Source: Alphaproteobacteria bacterium
GTDB lineage: Bacteria; Pseudomonadota; Alphaproteobacteria; Rickettsiales; SXRF01
Assembly (NCBI GenBank): GCA_020049775.1
Contig: JAGVLO010000008.1
Coordinates: 19,790 to 83,789 of the forward strand
Direction of reading: 5' to 3'
DNA: 64,000 bases
Made by a program: the position numbers and the translations under genes. Numbering within the stretch: the first letter of the stretch is position 1; every line of letters starts with the position of its first letter. The notes under the pieces are model-generated. The model saw only the letters and a program-made list of their open reading frames with translations. It was not told the DNA's origin and did no database searches. This document shows positions 7,397-16,944 of this stretch, piece by piece.

Positions 7397-9745
7397 TTAA
7401 TCAAAAGAATCGATAGTCGTATCAGATGCCGTGGGAATCGGCCCGCCAGCCGCAACAGTTGCCGCACCCGACGAGGTGAACTTACCCGGCGCCGTCATGC
7501 ATAATGAATCATAGGTCGCACTGTTAAGGAATAGGCCGCGGCCAACGGTAAAACCGAGATAGTCACCTACATCACCGGTAAAGCTTGCGGATACCACACC
7601 GTCTACCGTACCTGCATTTACCGCAAGGCCGTTGCTGGGAGCATATACTACATATACCTTGCCCCTGTTACCACCACCGGCTGTCGGAGCTCCAATGATA
7701 ATGTCATCCTTCCCGTAATTGCCGACACTGTCGCCGTTAATATTAGCCATTGCAATAGATGTACCAAAGCTCTGGCCGGCAGTGCCGTTGATAAAGTACG
7801 ATACATCACTTGCACCGGCAGCAAAACCGCCACTTGCACCTAATACAATACCAACAGAGCCAGCATAGGCAGAGCAGCAATAAAGCGATCCGGTAGTGCC
7901 GGATGTAGCAAGCGTAAGTAAGGAATGCTGGCCAACAGCACCTGCACCAGCATCGCTAAAACCATCGGCATTAATATCACCGCCTGCGACCGATACGCCC
8001 GCATGTGCATTCGCTGTCGTATATCTAAACAAATGGCCGCTAGCACCTAATGCATTCAGTGAAAATACGGAAGGAAAATCCACGTAACTTTCCGGGCTGC
8101 GTATCACATAAAAACCACCTGCACGGCTAAGGCCAGTATAGGATAATGCGGGCATGCCGATAATAAACCCGTCGTACGGGTTAGCGCCAGCGACTCCAAA
8201 GCCGGCAGCGGGATCGGCGGGCAGTCGGCCAAGGGAGTAGGCAAAATTCTGTGTACCCGTAGGCGCTTCCGCGTAGGTTGACGTATTGTCTGCCGTAATC
8301 CTGAACCCGGGCACACTGGTGCCAATCAGGTTCACGTCTTCGATACCTTCACTTACAAATGTCCAGTTTGCAGACGCCTTGCCATAAAGCACATACACCG
8401 TTCCTCGCAAGTCGCTAATAGCCAGATCATAATAATTATCGTTATTCAGCTTTGCCCCCGCCACGGCCCAGCCATAATTAGGTTGCAATCCCGTACCGCC
8501 TACAAATGCTGCTACCGCGCCTGCGCTTACACCGGTATCCGTGAAAATAACACCGCCAATGCGCGGGGCAGCCTGTCCGAATAATACTCTTACATAATGG
8601 CCCGCAGGCTGCGGACACACAGCGGTAAAGGGATTGCGGTCCGTAATGATGACTTCAGCAAATCCATCGGCATTGAGGTCAGCCACTTCGACATCCCATC
8701 CGAAAAGATGTGCGGCAGGGCTTGTAAAGTTACCTGATACAATAAATCCATTCAGCCCATTTAAATCGTTAAGCATTACAGGCGTCGAATAGGTTGTATT
8801 GACGCCCAGTATCACGTACGCCCGATTTTCAAAAGGAGAGCCAAGCACAAGGTCAAGTTTACCGTCGCCATTGACGTCACCTGATGCCTGCGAAATCCCA
8901 GAAAACACGCCGGAAGGCGCTTGCAAATGAAAGCCCGGCTGGTTAGCAATGCTCGAGGTACATAAAGGGCAGCACGTACGAGGGTAATCTTCCAGATAGG
9001 CAACAAGTCCACGGTACGTAGCAGTTTCTGGTTTATCAACAAAGGTTATTGAAGTAGCTGATGTTACCGTATCAGGGTCAATTGTATTGGCTAGCGTCGT
9101 TACATCGGTAATACCGGCATTGATTAAATTGTCCCATGTGCCGCCACTGACTGATACCGTACCATGCCCGCCATCTGGAATATAAATGACAAGAAACACG
9201 GTATTGATTTGGCCAGTACCATCACTAATGTGGATAGGCGCTATTCCCGGGTTTGTCAGCGCCTCTTCCTGTAAGGCCTCGCAGATTGTACGATCAATAG
9301 TAGCGTCTTCTACTACCGCCACAATAATTTTTTGGCCGTTATGGTGTGTAAATTCTTCACCGATATTTAAATCAATATTGGGAACCCCACCAATAAGCAC
9401 GGGGTATGTACCTGCAGTGCGAAGCACCTGGTCACTGCGTGGCGTGTGTGTGAGGTCAGGGTCTGTAGATGCATAATGCCCTCTGCCCCAGCAGTCACTG
9501 TCAATAGCACAATTCAAAGGCACAACAGGTGGATACTTGGATTTTTCAGAGGCATAGTTAACATATGCCTGCTTAATGATCGCAATCTTGCGCATTTTTT
9601 CGACTAAATCCTGATTGCCCTGGCTGCCTTCTTTTCCGGCCATCACCACGATCAGCAGAAGGCCGGCAACCATCATCACCACCACTACAAGTGTGAGTGT
9701 TGCGCTTCCTGAAATCAGATTACGCGTGCGCTTTTTGAAAAACAT
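7397..9745 (-). CDS. Pilin-like, membrane-anchored FG-GAP (integrin-type beta-propeller) protein
   Basis: The 782-residue product begins MFFKKRTRNLISG followed by a very hydrophobic stretch at about 15-36. An amphipathic region KMRKIAIIKQAYVNYASEKSKYPP (about 50-73) resembles the N-terminal helix of type IV pilins and pseudopilins. The usual G|F-T-L-x-E cleavage motif is not there: after G13 come SATLTL and no Glu. The remainder carries at least five FG-GAP / calcium-loop motifs: DVNGDGKLDLVLGSPF (about 285), DLNADGFAEVIITD (about 353), KLNNDNYYDLAIS (about 431), DINADGFSDAGAG (about 590) and NINGDSVGNYGKDDIIIGAP (about 668). A CCPLC cluster lies near 258. It probably forms a calcium-binding beta-propeller outside the cytoplasm, perhaps in adhesion. 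Ends 5 bases from the convergent RND gene. Confidence 0.8.
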   Translation of the reverse strand: MFFKKRTRNLISGSATLTLVVVVMMVAGLLLIVVMAGKEGSQGNQDLVEKMRKIAIIKQAYVNYASEKSKYPPVVPLNCAIDSDCWGRGHYASTDPDLTHTPRSDQVLRTAGTYPVLIGGVPNIDLNIGEEFTHHNGQKIIVAVVEDATIDRTICEALQEEALTNPGIAPIHISDGTGQINTVFLVIYIPDGGHGTVSVSGGTWDNLINAGITDVTTLANTIDPDTVTSATSITFVDKPETATYRGLVAYLEDYPRTCCPLCTSSIANQPGFHLQAPSGVFSGISQASGDVNGDGKLDLVLGSPFENRAYVILGVNTTYSTPVMLNDLNGLNGFIVSGNFTSPAAHLFGWDVEVADLNADGFAEVIITDRNPFTAVCPQPAGHYVRVLFGQAAPRIGGVIFTDTGVSAGAVAAFVGGTGLQPNYGWAVAGAKLNNDNYYDLAISDLRGTVYVLYGKASANWTFVSEGIEDVNLIGTSVPGFRITADNTSTYAEAPTGTQNFAYSLGRLPADPAAGFGVAGANPYDGFIIGMPALSYTGLSRAGGFYVIRSPESYVDFPSVFSLNALGASGHLFRYTTANAHAGVSVAGGDINADGFSDAGAGAVGQHSLLTLATSGTTGSLYCCSAYAGSVGIVLGASGGFAAGASDVSYFINGTAGQSFGTSIAMANINGDSVGNYGKDDIIIGAPTAGGGNRGKVYVVYAPSNGLAVNAGTVDGVVSASFTGDVGDYLGFTVGRGLFLNSATYDSLCMTAPGKFTSSGAATVAAGGPIPTASDTTIDSFD

Positions 9746-9943
9746 GTCGCTTCAGCAATGCGTTGGTTCTTTATTGTACGACGGTGAAGTAATGGGTAAG
9801 TATAGCGCAATTTGTCAGCAAATTCACTTACATTCTCATAACTTAAGTAGACTTGGAGACAAACCGACCGTAATTCAGATGCTACAACCAATTTATCGGT
9901 CTCAGATATAAGCGCCCAATTAGTTAAAGAAATATTAATAAAG

Positions 9944-9959
9944 AAAGGCTGAAGCCTTT
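9944..9959 (-). terminator. Rho-independent terminator of the tetR-RND operon
   Basis: Inverted repeat AAAGGC-TGAA-GCCTTT, 20 bases beyond the stop of the outer-membrane factor gene. Read on the minus strand it is followed by CTTTATTAATATTT. The stem is perfect (6 base pairs) with a four-base loop. It may act in both directions. Confidence 0.6.
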
Positions 9960-9979
9960 TTATCCTTGTGGAACAATAG

Positions 9980-11911
9980 CTATTTAGTTTGCAGTTCAGT
10001 ACCTTCCCCGCTGCTATGTCCAATCAAAGAACGCGGGGAACTGTTATTCAATGCTTCACCTGCAGGTACTATCTCTAATTCCACATTATCCATTCCTAAA
10101 TCGACATCAAGCCAGATGTCCTCTTTGCCACCATCAACCTCAATAGGCTTCGCTGTCTCCGGTGCCGCCTGTTTTTGTTTTGTGGTTTCCAATACTGTAC
10201 CCCTTATATCCCCGCTGTCGTTACTCCGGGTGGGTATGCTGCCTGACGGAACGGCCTGCTCTTGTTTTGGTTCAGAAATTACTTCAGATTTTTCTTCCAG
10301 AAGCGGTTTTTGTGGTTCCGGTGCTGTCACTTCAGCTGCAGATTTTTCCTCTGGTTTTTCTTGAATAGCAGACTGCTTTGGATCAGGGGTTACTGGCGTT
10401 TTATTCTGCGGTAAGGATGCATCGGGTTCTTGCACTGCGGCTTGTGGCTGCGCATCATCCCAGCCACCACCCAGCGCGCGTATTAAACCAATGGTTGCCA
10501 GAAAGCGCTGACCACGGATTTGTACGGCTGCACGCTCTGCTGCAAGTGAAAGGCGCTGTGTATCAACAACTTGAAAGTAGTCCACATCGCCTTGCTCGTA
10601 GCGCTTCTCAATAAGCTGTGTTGTGCGTGTTGCCGCTTCAGCAGCGGCATCCTGTGCGCGTGACTGTTCTTCAAGCAGGCGCTGGAATGTCAGGTTGTCT
10701 TCCACATCACGGAAAGACACCAGCACCTGCTGGCGGTAGTTAGCTACCGCCTCTTCATAAGCGGATTTTGATACATCTAGATTTGCAAAATTACGGCCAC
10801 TGTCAAAAATAGACATGGTAAGCGCTGTCCCCGCCGTTTGTCCCAACGCCCATGTGCGGCTGGACCAGTCGAATAATTCCGAGAACACGGACGATTGGTA
10901 ACCGCCCGATGTCGTCAGCAAAAGCCGTGGGAAAAACGCTGTTCGCGCAACGCCGATACGCGAATTAGCCGCCTGCATGGCGGCAATGGCTCTTGAAACA
11001 TCAGGGCGGCGCTCGAGCAGCGAAGAGGGCAACCCAGATGGCACTACCGGCGGCACCCCCTCCAGCGGATATTCCGCAAACGTAAATTCGGAAGGCATCT
11101 TGCCAAGCAGTACAGCCAGCGCATTTTCTAGCTGTGCGCGGCGCGCATCCAGTGCGATTAAATCCGCTTTTGCCAGTGCCAGTTCGCTTTGTATGCGTGT
11201 GGTATCGACTTCGCTGACCGAGCCAACGTTGAACCGCTTCTGCATAATGCGCGACGCTTCCGTGCGTATGGCAACCGTCTCGCGCAGAAGCTTGCGCTCT
11301 GTATCCAGCGCACGCAGGTTAAAATAATGCTGCGCCACATCACCCTGCAGCATCAGCAGCGTGGACTGGTATGAGGATTCTTCAGCTTCTGAATCATGGA
11401 CATAGGCTTTATAATTGTCACGCACACGGCCAAACAGATCAGCTTCATAAGACAACACACCTTCGCCCATATATAAGGTGTAAGGCTTCAGCTGCGCATT
11501 CGCAGGGCCACCAAATGCCGCTGCACCAGCGCTGGAAGGTTGAGCGCGAACTGCATTGCCGCCAATATCAAGGTCAGGAAGGAAACTGGGAGTTTTTGTT
11601 TCTGCCAGCGCCCGTGACTGTTCAACGCGTGCAGCAGCAGCCCGCAGAGACTGGTTAGCCGCCAGCGCTTCATGCTGGAGCAGGTCGAGTTTCTCATCAC
11701 CAAAAATGCGCCACCATTTGCCACGGTCAGCGGCTTCCATCGCTATGGCAGGCTTCCATTGACCTTGCGCAACCTCTGCCTGTGTATCCGGCAGCTGTTC
11801 TTTATAGGCAGCGGGTAATTTCGTTTCCGGCAATGCAAAATCCGGCGCAAGGCTACACCCGCCCAGCACACTGCCAACCAGCAGCAATGTCCATAAAGAC
11901 GTCTTATGCAT
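9980..11911 (-). CDS. Outer-membrane efflux channel lipoprotein (NodT/OprM family) with long C-terminal extension
   Basis: Outer-membrane factor of a tripartite RND pump. The ATG at 11911 gives MHKTSLWTLLLVGSVLGGCSLAPDF, a signal peptide with lipobox LGGC. Two OEP repeats follow (LLQHEALAANQSLRAAAARVEQSRA and the RRPDVSRAIAAMQAANSRIGVARTAFFPRL segment), ending about residue 480 at ALGGGWDD. Beyond that are about 160 extra residues rich in P, E, K, Q and S, which is unusual: family members normally stop near 470-490. The tail could lie in the periplasm and contact peptidoglycan or the adaptor, but this is inference. The start overlaps the permease gene end by 8 bases. A terminator follows. Confidence 0.9.
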   Translation of the reverse strand: MHKTSLWTLLLVGSVLGGCSLAPDFALPETKLPAAYKEQLPDTQAEVAQGQWKPAIAMEAADRGKWWRIFGDEKLDLLQHEALAANQSLRAAAARVEQSRALAETKTPSFLPDLDIGGNAVRAQPSSAGAAAFGGPANAQLKPYTLYMGEGVLSYEADLFGRVRDNYKAYVHDSEAEESSYQSTLLMLQGDVAQHYFNLRALDTERKLLRETVAIRTEASRIMQKRFNVGSVSEVDTTRIQSELALAKADLIALDARRAQLENALAVLLGKMPSEFTFAEYPLEGVPPVVPSGLPSSLLERRPDVSRAIAAMQAANSRIGVARTAFFPRLLLTTSGGYQSSVFSELFDWSSRTWALGQTAGTALTMSIFDSGRNFANLDVSKSAYEEAVANYRQQVLVSFRDVEDNLTFQRLLEEQSRAQDAAAEAATRTTQLIEKRYEQGDVDYFQVVDTQRLSLAAERAAVQIRGQRFLATIGLIRALGGGWDDAQPQAAVQEPDASLPQNKTPVTPDPKQSAIQEKPEEKSAAEVTAPEPQKPLLEEKSEVISEPKQEQAVPSGSIPTRSNDSGDIRGTVLETTKQKQAAPETAKPIEVDGGKEDIWLDVDLGMDNVELEIVPAGEALNNSSPRSLIGHSSGEGTELQTK

Positions 11912-14900
11912 GAGGTTTTGCCTCCTGACTGTGAATAGCGCATTCAGAGGCCGAATGCAGGCGCTTGCCAACCATCATACGCAGACCGACATAAAAGACA
12001 GGCGTCAGGAACAGACCGAAGAAAGTGACGCCCAACATGCCCGAAAATACCGCAACACCCATAGCGTAGCGCATTTCCGCACCGGCACCACTGGAAAACA
12101 CCAGCGGCAACACACCCATGACGAACGCAAATGACGTCATCAGAATGGGGCGAAGGCGGAGGCGCGCCGCTTCAATGGCTGCCTGCACTGGTGTTGCGCC
12201 GCCGATTTCCAGTTCGCGTGCGAACTCGACAATAAGAATAGCGTTCTTACATGCCAGCCCCACCAACACTATCAGTCCTATCTGGGTGAAGATATTATTG
12301 TCACCGCCTGTCAGCCACACACCGGCAATGGCGCATAGCAAACACATCGGTACAATCAGAATCACCGCCAACGGCAAGGTCAGGCTTTCATACTGCGCAG
12401 CAAGCACAAGGAACACGAGCAACACGCAAAGCGGGAAAACCAACATGGCCGAATTGCCCGCCAGAATTTGCTGGTAAGTAAGGTCGGTCCATTCAAAACT
12501 CATGCCTTTGGGAAGTATCTCGGTGACGATTTTCTCAATCGCGGCTTCCGCCTGCCCCGTTGAATAACCCGGTGCCGGACCACCATTGATGTCTGCCGTG
12601 CGATACGCATTATAGCGCATGGCGCGCTCTGGGCCATAGCTCTGCTTTACGGTCAGTATACTACCCAGTGGAATCATTTCACCAGAAAGGCTACGCACCT
12701 TGAGCTTGGCAATGTCTTCGGCATGGGCGCGGAATCCGGCATCGGCCTGCGCTATCACCTGATAGGTACGGCCAAAACGGTTGAAGTCATTGATGTAAAG
12801 CGAGCCAAGATAAATTTGCATGGTCTCGAATATGCTGGTCAGCGGAATCCCGAGCTGCTTGGCACGTGTGCGGTCAATATCGACATGAAGCTGCGGCACA
12901 TTGATCTGGAAACCGCTAAATACGCCCGCCAGTTCAGGCGTCTGGTAGGCTTTGCCCATAATAGCGCCCACGGCTCCGGCCAATGCCTCATCACCCAGAT
13001 CGGCGCGGTCCTGTATCTGCAGCTTGAAACCGCCGGTGGTGCCAAGCCCCATCACGGGTGGTGGTGGAAGCACCATCACAAATGCGTCTTTAATCGCACC
13101 GAATTGCATGTTGATGTTTTGTGATATCGCACCCGCTGACAAATCAGTGGAGTTGCGTTCATCAAAGGGCTTGAGCGTCAGGAACACGATGCCAGCGCTA
13201 GAGCTGTTGGTGAAGCCATTGATGGAAAGCCCCGGAAAAGCCACCGCATGTTCAACGCCAGGGGTTTTCATGGAAATGTCCGACATGCGGCGAATAACGT
13301 CTTCGGTGCGATCCAGCGATGCGCCGTCCGGCAACTGCGCAAAGCCAATCAAATATTGTTTGTCCTGCGCCGGAATATAGCCGGTAGGCACACTGGAAAA
13401 GCCCAGATAGGTAAGACCAATCAGCAAAAGATAAATTACAAATGAGCGGGCTTTGTGTTGCAATACGCCTTGCACGCTATCGGAATAGGAATCCGAACTG
13501 CGCTTAAAAAACCGGTTGAAGCGCTCAAAGAATCCACCAAAATATTTGTCCATGAACAGGGTCAGGCCGTCCTTGGGAGCATCATGGCTTTTGAGCAACA
13601 TCGCCGCCATAGCGGGTGACAGCGTCAATGAACTGAATGCGGAGATAATGGTGGAAATGGCAATCGTAAGCGCAAATTGCTGGTAGAACTGCCCCGTCAG
13701 ACCGCTGATGAATGCAATAGGAACAAACACCGCAATCAGGGTGAGTGCAATGGCGATAATTGGTCCGCTCACTTCACGCATGGCCTGATAGGTTGCCTCG
13801 CGCGGGGAAAGGCCAGAGGCAATATTACGCTCGACATTCTCCACCACCACGATGGCGTCATCTACCACAATACCGATGACCAGCACCAGCCCGAACAGCG
13901 ATAGCGCGTTAATTGAAAAGCCAAACATATTGAGCAGTGCAAACGTACCAACAATCGACACCGGCACCGCCACCAAAGGAATAATCGACGCGCGCCATGT
14001 TTGCAGGAACAGGATAACCACCAGCACCACAAGCGCGATGGCCTCAAGTAACGTATGCACCACCGCGCGGATAGAATCGCGCACGAAGCTGGTGGGATCA
14101 TAGACAATCGCGTAGTCCACATCTTCAGGAAAATTACGTTTTAACTCTTCCATCAATGCGCGAACATTATCAGAAATCTCCAGCGCGTTTGAGCCAGGGG
14201 CCTGAAAAATACCAAGCGCCACCGCCGGCTTATTATCAAGCAATGAGCGCAGCGAATATTGCGCGTTACCCAGCTCTACGCGCGCCACGTCGCGCAGCCG
14301 CGTGATAGCGCCTGTCGGTTCTGTCTTGACGATAACGTTGGCAAATTCTTCTTCTGAATTCAGGCGCCCCTGCGTATTGACGTTAAGCTGCATATCCGTG
14401 CCCGCCTTGCTGGGCGCAGCACCGATAACGCCGGCAGCCACCTGCAAATTCTGCTCGCGTATCGCACCCACAACATCATTTGCGCCCATGCCGCGCGCAG
14501 CCACTTTTTCAGGGTCAAGCCACAGACGCATAGCATAATCGCTGCCGCCAAATATCTGTACCTGACCTATGCCATCAAGACGCGTGATGCGGTCCTTTAT
14601 ATTAAGTGTGGCGTAGTTACCGAGATAGAGCATGTCATAGCGGCCCTTGGGCGAAAGCAGATGCACAACCATGGTGAGGTCAGAAGAACTTTTAAGTGTG
14701 GTAACGCCAAACTGACGTACGATGTCCGGCAGGCGCGGCAAAGCCTGATTCACACGGTTCTGCACCAGCTGCTGCGCCTTGTCAGGGTCAGTACCCAGCT
14801 TGAAGGTGATCGTCAGGTTCATCATGCCATCGGACGTACCCTGCGAAAACATGTAGAGCATGCCTTCCACGCCGTTGATTTGTTCTTCCAGCGGAGCGGC

Positions 14901-15089
14901 AACGGTTTCGGCAATTACTTTGGGGTTGGCGCCGGGATACTGGGCAGCAACCACAACCGATGGCGGTACTACTTCTGGATATTCGGAAATAGGCAGCTGC
15001 CACAGGGAGATAAAACCGGCAATGAAAATCAGCAACGACAATACGGTCGCAAAAATGGGCCGGTCGATAAAGAAGCGTGAAATGTTCAT
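11904..15089 (-). CDS. RND multidrug efflux permease (AcrB/MexB-like, HAE1 family)
   Basis: Inner-membrane proton/drug antiporter of 1061 residues. The N-terminus MNISRFFIDRPIFATVLSLLIFIAGFISLWQLPISEYPEVVPP is diagnostic of the AcrB/MexF/BepE branch. TM4 carries the proton-relay pair in GIVVDDAIVVVENVERN, and TM10 the Lys in VLVGLACKNAILIVEFA. The gene is overlapped by the adaptor stop (4 bases upstream) and overlaps the channel gene downstream (8 bases), so adaptor, permease and channel form one translationally coupled unit. Regulation is expected through the tetR gene at the head of the operon. Substrates cannot be predicted. Confidence 0.96.
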   Translation of the reverse strand: MNISRFFIDRPIFATVLSLLIFIAGFISLWQLPISEYPEVVPPSVVVAAQYPGANPKVIAETVAAPLEEQINGVEGMLYMFSQGTSDGMMNLTITFKLGTDPDKAQQLVQNRVNQALPRLPDIVRQFGVTTLKSSSDLTMVVHLLSPKGRYDMLYLGNYATLNIKDRITRLDGIGQVQIFGGSDYAMRLWLDPEKVAARGMGANDVVGAIREQNLQVAAGVIGAAPSKAGTDMQLNVNTQGRLNSEEEFANVIVKTEPTGAITRLRDVARVELGNAQYSLRSLLDNKPAVALGIFQAPGSNALEISDNVRALMEELKRNFPEDVDYAIVYDPTSFVRDSIRAVVHTLLEAIALVVLVVILFLQTWRASIIPLVAVPVSIVGTFALLNMFGFSINALSLFGLVLVIGIVVDDAIVVVENVERNIASGLSPREATYQAMREVSGPIIAIALTLIAVFVPIAFISGLTGQFYQQFALTIAISTIISAFSSLTLSPAMAAMLLKSHDAPKDGLTLFMDKYFGGFFERFNRFFKRSSDSYSDSVQGVLQHKARSFVIYLLLIGLTYLGFSSVPTGYIPAQDKQYLIGFAQLPDGASLDRTEDVIRRMSDISMKTPGVEHAVAFPGLSINGFTNSSSAGIVFLTLKPFDERNSTDLSAGAISQNINMQFGAIKDAFVMVLPPPPVMGLGTTGGFKLQIQDRADLGDEALAGAVGAIMGKAYQTPELAGVFSGFQINVPQLHVDIDRTRAKQLGIPLTSIFETMQIYLGSLYINDFNRFGRTYQVIAQADAGFRAHAEDIAKLKVRSLSGEMIPLGSILTVKQSYGPERAMRYNAYRTADINGGPAPGYSTGQAEAAIEKIVTEILPKGMSFEWTDLTYQQILAGNSAMLVFPLCVLLVFLVLAAQYESLTLPLAVILIVPMCLLCAIAGVWLTGGDNNIFTQIGLIVLVGLACKNAILIVEFARELEIGGATPVQAAIEAARLRLRPILMTSFAFVMGVLPLVFSSGAGAEMRYAMGVAVFSGMLGVTFFGLFLTPVFYVGLRMMVGKRLHSASECAIHSQEAKPHA

Positions 15090-16240
15090 GACGGTTTTTG
15101 CGCCTCGGCGTTCTCTGGTTTATCCGCCTGCGGCGCTTCTTTACCATCCATCGGCACCATTTCAGGCACAACGGGCATGCCGGGGCGGGCGCGCTGCAGG
15201 CCGTTAACCACAATTTTTTCACCCGGCTTCAGGCCATCACTTACAATACGCAGGCCGTCGGAAAGATTTCCCGGTTTGATTTCACGGTATTCCACCTTGT
15301 TTTCAGCACCCACCACCAGCACAAATTTCTTGTTCTGGTCGGTGCCGATAGCACGGTCGGTAACCAGCAATGCTTTAGAATCGCCCGCATCACCAAGGCG
15401 AATACGCGCAAACAGGCCGGGAACGAGATTGCCTTCATTATTGGGGAAGCTGGCGCGTACACGAATAGTGCCGGACGCATTATTGAGCTGATTGTCGAAT
15501 GATTCGATACTTCCTTGATGCGGGAAGTCCACATCACTCGCCAGCGCCATCGCCACCGGCATTTTGCTGGAATCCATAGCTGCGCCTGTAGCACGTATAT
15601 ATTGCAGGTAGGTGGTTTCATCCACCTCAAAGTCAGCATAAATGGGACTGTTGGACACTACCGTCGTCAGCACAGGCGCGCCGCCGCCTGACTCGACAAG
15701 GTTGCCCTGCGTTATTTCCGCACGGCCAACTCTTCCGGAAATGGGCGACATGATTTTTGTGTATTGCAGGTTAAGCGTAGCCGTTGTCAGGTCCGCACGC
15801 GCAATGGCAGCGTCGTTCTTGCGTTGGTCATATTCCCGCTGGGGAACAGCCTTATCGGCAAGCAACTTTTGTGCGCGACGTAGCTCCGCTTCTGCAAGCG
15901 AAGCGCGGGCAGCAGCGGCCGTAAGCGCCGCCTCATACGGTTTCGGATCTATGGTAAACAGCATATCGCCCGCATTCACTTGCGCACCGTTCTTGAAATG
16001 TATGGCATCAATCGTACCCGACACGCGCGGGCGGATATCCACTTGCTCCACCGCCACCAAACGGCCAGAAAATTCATGCCACTGCTGCACATTGCGTTCC
16101 ACCACCTCAGCCACACTGACCGGTGCTGCGCCGTCCATGCCCCAGCCACCCGGGCCTTGCGGCATGAACTTGCCGTAAGCGATGTAAGAAATACCGGCAA
16201 CAGCGGTAAGAAGAATGATTTTTGTTTTTGTGATTGCCAT
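15086..16240 (-). CDS. RND efflux periplasmic adaptor (AcrA/MexA-like)
   Basis: 384-residue adaptor. An N-terminal hydrophobic segment (KIILLTAVAGISYIAYG) anchors it to the inner membrane; there is no lipobox Cys. The lipoyl halves VDIRPRVSGTIDAIHFKNGAQVNAGDMLFTIDP and YTKIMSPISGRVGRAEITQGNLVESG flank the alpha-hairpin (ASLAEAELRRAQKLLADKAVPQREYDQRKND). The barrel and membrane-proximal domains follow (PIYADFEVDETTYLQYI; VNGLQRARPGMPVVPE). AAGGA sits about 8 bases before the ATG. The gene starts 11 bases after tetR and shares an ATGA overlap with the permease gene. A probable TetR operator lies 46-61 bases upstream, within the tetR coding end. Confidence 0.94.
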   Translation of the reverse strand: MAITKTKIILLTAVAGISYIAYGKFMPQGPGGWGMDGAAPVSVAEVVERNVQQWHEFSGRLVAVEQVDIRPRVSGTIDAIHFKNGAQVNAGDMLFTIDPKPYEAALTAAAARASLAEAELRRAQKLLADKAVPQREYDQRKNDAAIARADLTTATLNLQYTKIMSPISGRVGRAEITQGNLVESGGGAPVLTTVVSNSPIYADFEVDETTYLQYIRATGAAMDSSKMPVAMALASDVDFPHQGSIESFDNQLNNASGTIRVRASFPNNEGNLVPGLFARIRLGDAGDSKALLVTDRAIGTDQNKKFVLVVGAENKVEYREIKPGNLSDGLRIVSDGLKPGEKIVVNGLQRARPGMPVVPEMVPMDGKEAPQADKPENAEAQKPS

Positions 16241-16251
16241 ACGTTGTTTCC

Positions 16252-16926
16252 TTAGCAGTGTTCTGGCTGGTAATGAGCAGCGGATTTGACCGAACGGTCA
16301 ACAGCCTTATCAGGCAGTTCCGCCGTTATATTGAAGTGGCGCAGCAGGCCAGGCTTAAGCTCGCGCCTTATTATTTCGGCATCATTTTTGAGTTTGGCCT
16401 GATACATAACGCCGCATATGTATGACAGCATTTCGTGGGAGGCGTTTACTACGTCATTGGTGGCAGTCAACCCCTCCACAGCCGCATCGCGCAGCAGGCT
16501 CTCGAAATATTTGGCGGAACGGTTGAACATTTCCTCAATTTTAATCCGGACTTTTTCTTCCTGTGTTGACAACTCATTGCCACAGCTCATATATGGGCAA
16601 CCCAGCACTTTACCGTATTTATCGGCAAGGCCCTTTTGCAGTTCATAGGCTAAATCGCAATATTGAGACAGGCGATCCATCGGTGGGAGAGCGGGAGAAA
16701 ACACCTTGTCGAACAAGGAGCGTTTATCCTGCCAGAGTTTTTCAAACGCCTCGACCGTAACATCGACTTTAGAAGGAAAATAATGATAGAAGCTGCCCTT
16801 TTGGATTTTTGCCACCTGACATATCTGATCCACGCTGACGGTGCTGTAGCTTTGCCGCCACATCAGCTCGATGGTGACTTCCAGTATACGGTCGCGGGTG
16901 GATTTTTGTTTAGGGACAGTCTGCAT
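16252..16926 (-). CDS. TetR/AcrR-family transcriptional repressor of the RND operon
   Basis: 224-residue one-component regulator. The N-terminal helix-turn-helix (TRDRILEVTIELMWRQSYSTVSVDQICQVAKIQKGSFYHYFPSK, about 9-53) is classical TetR, and the remaining helices form the ligand-binding and dimerisation domain. It carries a C-terminal region with Cys residues (LGCPYMSCGNELS), the pattern seen in TetR regulators of the AcuR/NemR-like kind; redox or electrophile sensing is possible but unproven. It is the first gene of the efflux operon, 11 bases before the adaptor. A perfect 16-base palindrome sits 19-34 bases upstream of its ATG, consistent with autorepression. Confidence 0.92.
   Translation of the reverse strand: MQTVPKQKSTRDRILEVTIELMWRQSYSTVSVDQICQVAKIQKGSFYHYFPSKVDVTVEAFEKLWQDKRSLFDKVFSPALPPMDRLSQYCDLAYELQKGLADKYGKVLGCPYMSCGNELSTQEEKVRIKIEEMFNRSAKYFESLLRDAAVEGLTATNDVVNASHEMLSYICGVMYQAKLKNDAEIIRRELKPGLLRHFNITAELPDKAVDRSVKSAAHYQPEHC
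16286..16301. promoter_or_regulatory. Second TetR-type operator, inside the 3' end of tetR
   Basis: TTGACCGAACGGTCAA: a 16-base inverted repeat with perfect 7-base arms and a two-base AA centre. It keeps the TTGAC...GTCAA frame of the palindrome at 16945-16960 upstream of tetR. It lies about 46 bases before the adaptor ATG, so it may control an internal promoter for the pump genes. Confidence 0.55.
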
Positions 16927-16944
16927 ACGAGATGCATATCAGAT

